Source: Myxocyprinus asiaticus (taxonomy: Eukaryota; Chordata; Actinopteri; Cypriniformes; Catostomidae). Taken from it: a DNA stretch of 64,000 nucleotides. Every line of letters begins with the position of its first letter. Within the stretch, counting starts at the first letter, position 1. The translations under genes and the position numbers were made by a program. This document shows positions 56,545 to 64,000 of the stretch, piece by piece. The DNA lies in contig NC_059393.1 in NCBI RefSeq assembly GCF_019703515.2, positions 13,046,001 through 13,110,000 on the forward strand, given 5' to 3'. The notes beneath the pieces are model-generated. The model did not search any database. It saw only the letters and a program-made list of their open reading frames with translations, and had not been told where the DNA came from.

Positions 56545-56725
56545 GGTTGTTAGTGGCTATGTTCACAATAGCCCTACCCTAAATATTAACATAACCGATA
56601 GTGTCATAAAAAAGTGAAGCAACCATTTAATTTTATGTCAACTCGCATGCTCTTCTGGACTCGTACTGCGGTCCTTTGCATTGCAAATACAACACTTTAT
56701 CAGTTGAGCTACTGCACAACTCAAT
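56545..56725 (-). mobile_element. tRNA-derived SINE
   Basis: The minus strand shows TAGCTCAACTGATAAAGTG (A-box-like) and CGCAGTACGAGTCC (B-box-like), then AGAAGAGCATGCGAGTTGAC and a body with TGGTTGCTTCACTTTTTTATG. The body is shared with 63375-63510, which lacks the head. Target-site duplication not found. Confidence 0.65.
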
Positions 56726-56911
56726 CACACATGAACAAGCTTATAAATTTTGTTGGTTATGTAATACAAACATTAAAATATAGCATCCTACTAGTCATGT
56801 GCTGCTATGCTTAAAGTGTTTAGATGTCATAAGATAGCATTGTGTGAGAAACAGGGCAAAAATTAAATGTTTATGAACTGATAATTTGTGTGAAAGTTAG
56901 TAAAAGTCATT

Positions 56912-57587
56912 GACCACATTTACATGCACTTAAGAAAATTCAAGGGTTTTTGCAGAAAGCGGCATTCTGAAACGTCATGTAAACAAGAATGGTGTTTTCC
57001 TTACGTCGTTTCATGGATTAAGAGAAAGCAGTTCAACACACCTGGGTTTCTCCCAGAGAACGCAGTTTATGTGGTCATGTAAATGCATTTGCGTGTTCTT
57101 ACAGGTTTTTGAGGAGTGCACATGTGCGTGAACAGACCGGAAAACAAACGTCATAGGATGGATCCCAACAACAAGTCAACACAACGAAAAGAATTCAGAA
57201 TTTCTGGGAGTACTGTGGAAAAAGAACATACATTTTAAAATATCAACTGTCCTTCATGTGGGAATTTATGCGCTCAAACATTCGGGGAAATCACGGAGTT
57301 TGACATAAGAGGGAAACCCCACTATTGCAGCGTAATTCTGCTGAAGGTTGGGATGGAAAGTTAAGGAAACAAACACAGCAACAACTCTGTTATATCTGGA
57401 AATAACATCTGGAATAAAATAGCTACTGTAAGTCTTCCTTGTATGCCATCTTTGTTATTTACACAAGCATCGTTGAAAAATTACGCTGCTTGGAGAAAGC
57501 TGCTTACTGACCGTGTCACATGCATAAAGAGAACACAGCTTATGGTGCATGCAATAAGCCTCTTGTGGTGTCCATGTAAATGTAGTC
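56912..57587. mobile_element. GACCACATTTACATG TIR repeat
   Basis: The left GACCACATTTACATG and right CATGTAAATGTAGTC are complementary with one mismatch. ATT flanks both sides (56909-56911, 57588-57590), a possible 3-bp duplication. The interior matches 4380-4790. Internal palindromic motifs (CATGTAAA, CAGAGAACGCAG) recur. Noncoding. Confidence 0.65.
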
Positions 57588-59574
57588 ATTGTTGTTGTAG
57601 TAGTGGCACTAGTGTTTATTTCACCAGGAACTGCTGCGACAAACCACGTAAAAAACATTTTGCTAAAAATGTAGGTATAGTAACGTGTTTCTTTGAGGCC
57701 AGGTTGCCCATTTCCAGTGTGATGAATGTAATGGAAGTTATATTAGCTGCAATTTTTTTTTTTTTAATTCTCATTATTTGATCTGACTGTCAAATGTTAA
57801 GATATTTCAACACAAAATTGGATAAAAATTGCCATTTTATCCAAGATGATAGCTGGATGGCACTCTTTGAATTAAACGTGTTACATGATGAGGTCATGTG
57901 ACAACAATGTAGACTACTACTATTTGGAACATATATTGTGGAATAATGCCTCACGTTTCCCATACTATTTAAAAAAATAATACTAATTTGCAGTTTTCAG
58001 TAAGTAGCAAGCCAGTATTTTACTGGGTGAAATGCATGAAGACTTTGTCGGTAAAACCTTCTGGACCACCTTCAATATTAGCCTACCTCATATTGTAATT
58101 TCACTGAGTTAAAATTAACCATAATGCATTATTGACAAGCATTTTATGACCTTCTCGAGAACCTTCTGTTTACCTCATGAATTACGTAGGATTCCCATGA
58201 TAGTGCTCTAAATTTGGCGCCATGCTGTGGATAGGTGAATCAATCCATAATGCAAAAGGACTTCTAAGTTCTCATTGAAAAGAGGTCAGTGAATGGGATT
58301 TATTTGAGGCTAAAGCACATTGTGACAGGCTGCTTTGACGTCATGCACGATATACATGGAAACTTCCACCGCATCTGCCATGAAGAGCGACAGGTGTTTT
58401 CTTGAACCCCTTATCAAGATCTATCTCTCTCATGCTGCCAGAAAGCCAAACACTAAATGGAGGACAGCAGAGATGGAAAAATATGTTTTGCTATCCTATA
58501 TCGCACATGTGAAATCTCTCAAGTCACATTTTTTTCAGTTGATTTGACTTACTGGGTGCCCTGGGTAAGCCAGATTACTTAAGAGGACACAAAATAAATA
58601 GTTATGCCATTTAAGAATGTAGGCAAAATAGAAATAAAAAAGTTTCATTTCATGACGCAACATTGCAAAACTCACCAGGTGGATGGAATGCAATGTATCA
58701 GCTTGAATCTATGACTATTATTGCTATCATCATCAACAACATCAGCAGCATATAGCCATTTGACATTTTGACTTATGGAACGCAGTAAAACAGCTCACAC
58801 CACACAGCTGTGCACAGGGAGCACCAGGGGTGAAATACTGATTAGAACTCTCCACTGGAGAGCGCAACTATATTGAGATGCTTTGTCTCCACAGCTATTA
58901 TGTTCTACTGTTTGATAACTGAAAACAACATACACTACATAGCGTCAGCAATGACCTAAGCGTGGACAGGATGTTGACACCCATTTTATAATAAACCATA
59001 TCTAAAGATAGTAAAAAAACATGCTTTGTAGACTCAACAAGTTTGCATGACCTCATGACAAAAACTAATTATCAGGAAGGTGAATTTGATATCTGCTTCT
59101 AATACTGGTAGTAATTTAGAAAAGCAGGAAGAAAACAAATTACATTTTCCTGACATTGCCACTGTATCTGAATTAAAATAACCTATTCAAGTGAAATTTT
59201 CATTATTGGCTGAAAGGATGAGAGATGTTTGCTACCCTGTGTCATTATTCTGCTGTTGCACATGGGCTAATTTCTGCACTTTATGTTTGTGATATGGCAG
59301 TGTATGTGTATATGTAGGTGAAGTTTGTGTGATTCCAAAGATTGTGGTTGTTCTCGATGCTGAGAGGGTGATTAACACAACAAAGACACTGTTAGAGCGC
59401 TCTTTGAGCTAACATAAGAGTTCCTTAGACCCTTGGTGACTTACCATTAACTCTGCATCTTACTGTACATAGATTTTAGTACCTGGATACATCAAGACCA
59501 CTGCAATATTAAAAAGGTCAATATTTAGTTTGTACAGTTCATATAGGTCATACTGTCTGTATAAACAATATACT

Positions 59575-59770
59575 GTCCAGTGGTTCTGGAATTTGCGTCA
59601 GGTCCCAGATTTTAAATCGAACATTAAATGGTGACCAATATGATGGTTGACAAAACATATTTATCCTCGCTGCAAGTGAACCTGTATTAAATGTAGTCTG
59701 GGTTGTGTTTTCTTTTCCTTGCATAGTTTTGTTCATTGTTTCCGAGAATGAAGGCATGTCAACTAATTTA
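59575..59770. repeat. Repeat shared with 49800-50110
   Basis: CAGTGGTTCTGG.. resembles 49815 and 52285. TTTATCC.(C/T)G.TGCAAGTGAACCTGTATT also occurs at 50005-50035. This is an older repeat invaded by later elements. Confidence 0.5.
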
Positions 59771-59866
59771 AAAAATGCACCTGTGGCTTCAAGCATAACT
59801 CGTCACTGTTTAGTTTAGAAACTCTTGTCTGGCGATGCTTGTGGGCCAGCCACAAGGGACCAGTTG
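59771..59866. repeat. Inverted repeat arm, left
   Basis: AAAAATGCACCTGTGGCTTC ... GGGACCAGTTG is nearly perfectly complementary to 63609-63705, with a few substitutions around ACTCTTGTCTGGCGATG / ACTCTCATTTGCCGATG. Confidence 0.85.
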
Positions 59867-60899
59867 CGTAACCTCCGTTCCCCGTGGTGGGAACGAGATG
59901 TTGTGTCGATTTAGTGACACTAGGGGTCACTCTTGGGAGCCCGAGACACCTCTGGTCTTTGATAAAAGGCCAATGAAAATTGGCGAGTGGTATTTGCATA
60001 CCACTCCCCCGGACATACGGGTCTCGGCCATTTCAGCGGGTAGTTCAGCGTTGTGGCAGGAGGGACATAACGTCTCGTTCCCTCCATCAGAGAACGGAGG
60101 TTACGCAAGTAACCAGGACGTTCCCTATCTGTCACTCATTTGACGTTGTGTCGATGTAGTGACACTAGGGGTTCCTATACGAAACGCCACAACTGGCTGA
60201 ACTGTGTTACATGAACTGGTGGTGTGTGACGGGCAGACCACTGTGTGCCTCGTAGCCAGCAAACCAGGCTGACATGTAACCTCCCCCAATGCTGTTATGA
60301 GTGTCAAACGGCCCTTTGGGGACAAGTCAACTGCCCAACAGATAGAGACAGGCTAGCCCAGTCATGGCCTCTTATCCTCTTTTTTTCCTCTCCCCAAAAA
60401 AAAGGAATTAACCGACTGGGGCCACCAGGTCTAGTCGGGGGGGTGTCAATCACTGCGGAGACCACACCCGGTTTCATGGAAATACGTCACATGGTCTTGC
60501 CAAGCTTTGTCGGAAGTATGTCATGTGGAGAAGTCACATGGTAGGTCCTACCCTACGGGGGAGGAGTTTCTATGAGCATGGTGACTGGGGCAGAGGGGCC
60601 TCTGCCTAAGGAAAACACAGTTTACCAACAGGGAAACGAATTAGCAGAAGATATACGTCGCATGGGGTTACCTACGGGGAACCACCACATGCGGAGCACC
60701 TACCCCAGTACAGGGCTTAGTTAGTACGTGTACTGAGCCGGCAGCAAATTTCTCCGCAAACTCGTCTGCCACAGGGCTCAGAGGAAATCATCCAGGGAAC
60801 ACAGTTTGTGAACACTACTGGGAGTCAACAGCGCACGTCTTCAGCTCAGGGGAGGTGAAAGGCGCTATGCGCAAGCGATACACCCGGCCAGCTGTTCTG

Positions 60900-62175
60900 G
60901 ACTTACCTGCTTGTGCATGCCACTACACAGGACAAAACTGGTTCCACCCGGAGATTGTAGAACCTTGCAAAGGTGTTGGGTGTTGCCCAGCCTGCTGCTC
61001 TGCAAATGTCTGTTAGAGAGGCGCCACTGGTCAAGGCCCAGGAGGCCGCTACTCCCCTGGTAGAATGGGCTCATAGCCCTGCTGGGGGCGGCACATCCTG
61101 GGCGTGATATGCCATTGTTATGGCGTCAATGAGCCAGTGGGTGATCCTCTGCTTGGAGACAGTGCTTCCTTTCCACTGTCCACCAAAGCAAACAAAGCTG
61201 CTCTGAGACTCTAAAGCTCTGCGTGCTCTGCGTGCAATCCGAATAGATGCGTAAAGCACGCACCGGACAGAGCAACATCAGGGTTGGGTCTGCCTCCTCC
61301 TGGGGCAGCGCTTGCAGGTTCACCACCTGGTCCCTAAAAGGGGTCGTGGGAACCTTGGGCACATAGCCCGGTCGGGGTCTCAGGATCACGTGAGAGTAGC
61401 CCAGACTGAACTCCAGGCATGTTTCGCTGACAGAGAACGCTTGCAGGTCTCCTACCCTCTTGATGGAAGTGAGCGCAGTCAGGAGGGCAGTCTTCAAAGC
61501 GAGTGCCTTAAGCTCAGCTGACTGCAAGGGCTCAAAAGGGGCTCTCTGTAGACCCTGAAGAACTACAGAGAGGTCCCATGAGGGAACGAGGCACGTTCTG
61601 AAGGGATTCAACCTCCTGGTGCCTCTCAGGAACCTGATGATCAGGTCATGCTTCCCTAAGGACTTACCATCCAATGTGTCGTGGTGTGCCGCTATAGCGG
61701 CTACATACATCTTCAAGGTGGAGGGGGACAGCCACCCTCTCCTGCAGGAAGGAAAGCACTGATCCGACTGCACATCTCTGGGTCTTCGCGTCGGACACCA
61801 TTTAGCGAACAGATGCCACTCAACGAGACTGAGTCCAACTCCAAGCCGAAAGAAAGAGATGCTCTGAACCGGGAGGAGCGTGCTCTTTTCCCAGTTGACC
61901 CGAAGCCCTAGTCGACTGAGGTGCAAGAGCACCAGGTCCCTGTGTGCACACAACACATCCCGAGAGTGAGCTAGGATTAGACAATCATCGAGATAGTTGA
62001 TGATGCGAATGCCCACTTCCCTTAGCGGGGTAAGGGCTGCCTCTGTGACCTTCATGAAGACGCGAGGTGTCAAGGACAGGCCGAAAGGGAGAACCTTGTA
62101 CTGATACACCCGACCCTTGAATGCAAACCGCAGGAAGGATCTGTGTTGAGGTAGAATCAAGACGCGGAAGTACAC
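60900..62175 (-). pseudogene. DIRS RT plus tyrosine recombinase, fused by deletion and frameshifted
   Basis: RT blocks: RSFLRFAFKGRVYQYKVLPF, GLSLTPRVFMKVTEAAL and the catalytic INYLDDCLILAHS (YLDD), then LGLRVNWEKS. After FFRLGVGLS the frame goes to RGWLSPSTLKMYVAAIAAHH, the recombinase core, so RNase H and following sequence are deleted. Recombinase blocks: ALLTALTSIKRVGDLQAFSV (first Arg) and RPGYVPKVPTTPFRDQ, a frameshift near 61200, SFVCFGGQWKGSTVSK, then *AHSTRGVAASWAL (second Arg; the preceding codon is TGA) and AAGWATPNTFARFYNLRV (Tyr nucleophile). Confidence 0.87.
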
Positions 62176-62925
62176 GTCCTTCAGGTCTACCGAAAGATCG
62201 GGACCGGGCAGTAAAAGGTGCCTCCCACGACATTGTCAGCTCCTCGTGCACTTCCGGGAAGAAAGGAACTGGAGCGGGGCGTGGCTGTGAGCGGCACCGC
62301 AAGCCCAGGAACCAATTATCGAGCCGCGAGGGTTCAGGATAGAGCGGAGGGTTCCACTCTAGCCTGACGCTCACGGCTGCCCGGGAAAGCATGTCCATCA
62401 TTTCCGTGTCAGCCTGTGACTGGGCGACCGTACCCAAGGGGGGAGCCCAGCTGAGGCTTCCCCGTCCGACTGAACGAGCCCGCTCTCCGATGTTGCGCTC
62501 GAGAGCTCATCAGCTTCACGGGCTCCGAACAAGAGGTCGAACTCGCCGTGAGACGAGCCCACAGACTCATCCGGAAGCCCGATTGGGACAGACGAGCGTG
62601 CTGGGGAATGGGAGGTCCGTGGGGGGATACCCGGCGGAGGTGGTCCCATTGGGGTCCCCAAATCGCCCCCAGTGCTAGCCGCGCTGGCCTCATACCCGTA
62701 GGTAGAAGGACCAAGGCGGGGAGCTGCTGGGGTGGCTTGCTTTCTTACGAAAGCAAGCCGCGACCGCAACGTTGCCATGGACATGTTCTCGCAATGAGTA
62801 TATGATCCATCCACGAATGCTGTCTCCGCGTGGGTCACGCCCAGACACGAAAGACAGCGATCGTGACCATCAGAAGTTGAGAGATAACGACCGCAACCAG
62901 GAATAACACACAAACGGAAAGGCAT
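61985..62925 (-). pseudogene. DIRS gag-like ORF, frameshifted
   Basis: The start MPFRLCVIPGCGRYLSTSDG with CxxC-type spacing (CVIPGC, CLSCLG, and H between) resembles the N-terminus of DIRS gag. The frame is open for 175 codons to 62398, then similarity continues in another frame (61985-62437: MLSRAAVSVRLEWNPPLYPE, LDNWFLGL). No zinc-finger function is claimed. Confidence 0.75.
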
Positions 62926-63117
62926 CTTTAAAAAGACACGTCTTTAAAAAAACATTCCATGTGTGTCGCTCTTTTAGAGAAATATACTCTTTTAGAGAAA
63001 TATACTCTCTTATTTCTGCCGAAGCGCCCAGGGGCGTTCTCTGCAGTGCACCAGTGTAGAGGAGGGAGAAGCCGCTGAAATGCACCGTCAGATCCGCAAT
63101 ACGCAACCTGTCCATGT

Positions 63118-63608
63118 TGGCATTCAACTAATTTTGCTAGCTTCTACCAAGTGGGAATTTTTGTGGGAAAATAATGTAGAATGCGCCTAATTTCATGGAA
63201 ATTATGTGTGGTGACATTTTTACAAAGTGATATTAGGGGGTTATTTATGCGTAATGTGGCAGTTCCGAGGTGAAATGTCCACTGACTGGTGCTAAAAGCG
63301 AGTTAGAGTTACATTTTCTCCCAGTAAGATTGTGTTTTTTAAGTTACTGTTCTATTGAGATTTAAATAAACAAAACCTACCCCCCTAACCTAAACCTAAA
63401 CTAATAGTGTCATAAAAAGCAAATGTGACATGAAAAACGCAATTGCTGAAGCAACCATATCATTTTTTATGACACTTTCGGATCATGTGTCGACTTTCAT
63501 GCTCTTCAGGACCACTGATCTAGGTATTCATAACTATGTTAATTTTTTCCAGGAACTGGCTTATATTTTCTCAGAGTTTGCATAATGTACTAATAGTTTT
63601 TCTACTGT
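63118..63608. repeat. Repeat between DIRS and right inverted arm
   Basis: TTGGCATTCAACTAATTTTG resembles 50138-50158 (TTGGCATCTGACTAATTTGG..AGCTTCTACCAAGT). The SINE body shared with 56600-56650 is at 63375-63510. So the DIRS is inserted in a pre-existing repeat. Confidence 0.5.
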
Positions 63609-63705
63609 CAACTGGTCCCTTGAGGCTGGCCCACAAGCATCGGCAAATGAGAGTTTCTAAACTAAACAGTGACGAGTTATGCTTGAAGCCACAGGTGCAT
63701 TTTTC
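63609..63705. repeat. Inverted repeat arm, right
   Basis: CAACTGGTCCCTTGAGGCTG ... AGCCACAGGTGCATTTTTC, complementary to 59771-59866. Confidence 0.85.
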
Positions 63706-64000
63706 ATCACACTAACAAGGAGAATCTTCGCTCAGGCCATAACTCGTAATAACATTGCACCACACCACACTATGTCTTCACCTTAGAGAGCTCAAGGGAA
63801 AGGAACATGTCAGCTTCATGCTCTCTGCTGAAAGCCTCTCTTCAACCTCTGATTTCCCATCTGTTTCCTTTCTCTCTCCAAATCTCTCCAGTCCAACTAT
63901 TTGTTCAATCGATTTCCCTCTGTCTGTCAAGTCAGTCTCCCTGATGGTTCTCACCCGGGATCACTCTGAAGAACTGTGGTTGTAATATATGGGGTTACTA
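63706..64000. other. Right-edge sequence, nothing recognised
   Basis: Pyrimidine-rich (CTCTCTTCAACCTCTGATTT ...). An open 76-codon frame (63755-63985) has no recognisable domain or splice sites. Confidence 0.35.

Larger units (their letters stand above)
48881..59570. other. Gene-free interval, repeat rich
   Basis: No exon, conserved domain or long coding-like ORF was recognised. Described separately are a 240-bp duplication, an 'ATCTCATG' repeat, a DANA-like SINE, an AATGTTC repeat, a TC microsatellite, a tRNA-like SINE and a TIR repeat. The segments 54100-56500 and 57600-59560 show nothing more specific. Confidence 0.6.
59867..63117 (-). mobile_element. DIRS-type tyrosine-recombinase retrotransposon, decayed
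   Basis: Element in minus orientation. At the left, 59867-60112 has its own inverted ends (CGTAACCTCCGTTCCC / GAACGGAGGTTACG) and the phrase GTTGTGTCGAT.TAGTGACACTAGGGGT, repeated at about 60140-60172; these are terminal/internal-complementary-region features. Coding relics run leftwards from gag-like (62925) to RT and a tyrosine recombinase (about 60900). At the right the 5' terminal repeat is missing. GC-rich and CpG-bearing compared with the AT-rich flanks. Confidence 0.85.

Noticed and set aside
48881..59570. Hidden exons in the gene-free interval
   Set aside because: Small ORFs here have no recognisable protein motif or paired splice sites; most overlap dispersed repeats.
59577..63515. 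A single hAT element spanning CAGTGGTTCTGG to CAGGACCACTG
   Set aside because: The ends look complementary over about 10 bp, but the flanking octamers differ (ATACTGTC vs ATCTAGGT), and the right end coincides with a truncated SINE body.

Overview
This is eukaryotic DNA from a teleost fish, most likely a carp-like cyprinid. Evidence: split genes with GT-AG introns, many Tc1/mariner, hAT-like and DIRS elements, a DANA/Mermaid-like SINE, and exons that read as vertebrate proteins. No species name can be read from the sequence. Three protein-coding genes lie on the + strand: the last five coding exons of ap3d1 (entering from the left edge, stop at 7028), a complete five-exon cdc34/UBE2R-type ubiquitin-conjugating enzyme (12276-32046), and c2cd4c (TATA promoter near 39172, noncoding first exon, single coding exon 43501-44769). 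Splice phases close exactly in ap3d1 and cdc34.

Layout. 1-7028: ap3d1 3' exons, with introns holding a hAT-like element with a second element inside it, a 2.2-kb TIR element and a deleted Tc1. 7029-12275: ap3d1 3'UTR with two candidate poly(A) signals, intergenic DNA with an 'AGTGTTGGG' MITE, then the cdc34 promoter/5'UTR. 12462-26778: a 14.3-kb cdc34 intron 1 with two Sleeping-Beauty-type Tc1 copies in opposite orientations, a 511-bp TIR element with perfect 29-bp ends, and several TIR repeats. 26866-31232: intron 2 holds a three-deep transposon nest. 32965-34170: a second copy of the deleted Tc1 seen at 5.6 kb. 36.7-38.3 kb: nine tandem ~182-185-bp units, about 0.85 kb upstream of the c2cd4c promoter. 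39.2-44.8 kb: c2cd4c, whose intron contains a SINE-like repeat and a LINE 3' fragment. 45-64 kb: no gene recognised; repeats only, including a nearly complete DANA-like SINE with a perfect 15-bp target-site duplication and a decayed DIRS-type tyrosine-recombinase retrotransposon (59867-63117, minus strand).

The three host genes act in different processes (AP-3 vesicle sorting, SCF ubiquitination, a C2-domain protein) and no shared pathway is implied. The window's main interest is transposon biology: two Tc1 families each have two copies with what looks like the same internal deletion, pointing to non-autonomous deletion derivatives that spread in trans. I saw no CRISPR array, prokaryotic-style operon or clearly novel protein system.
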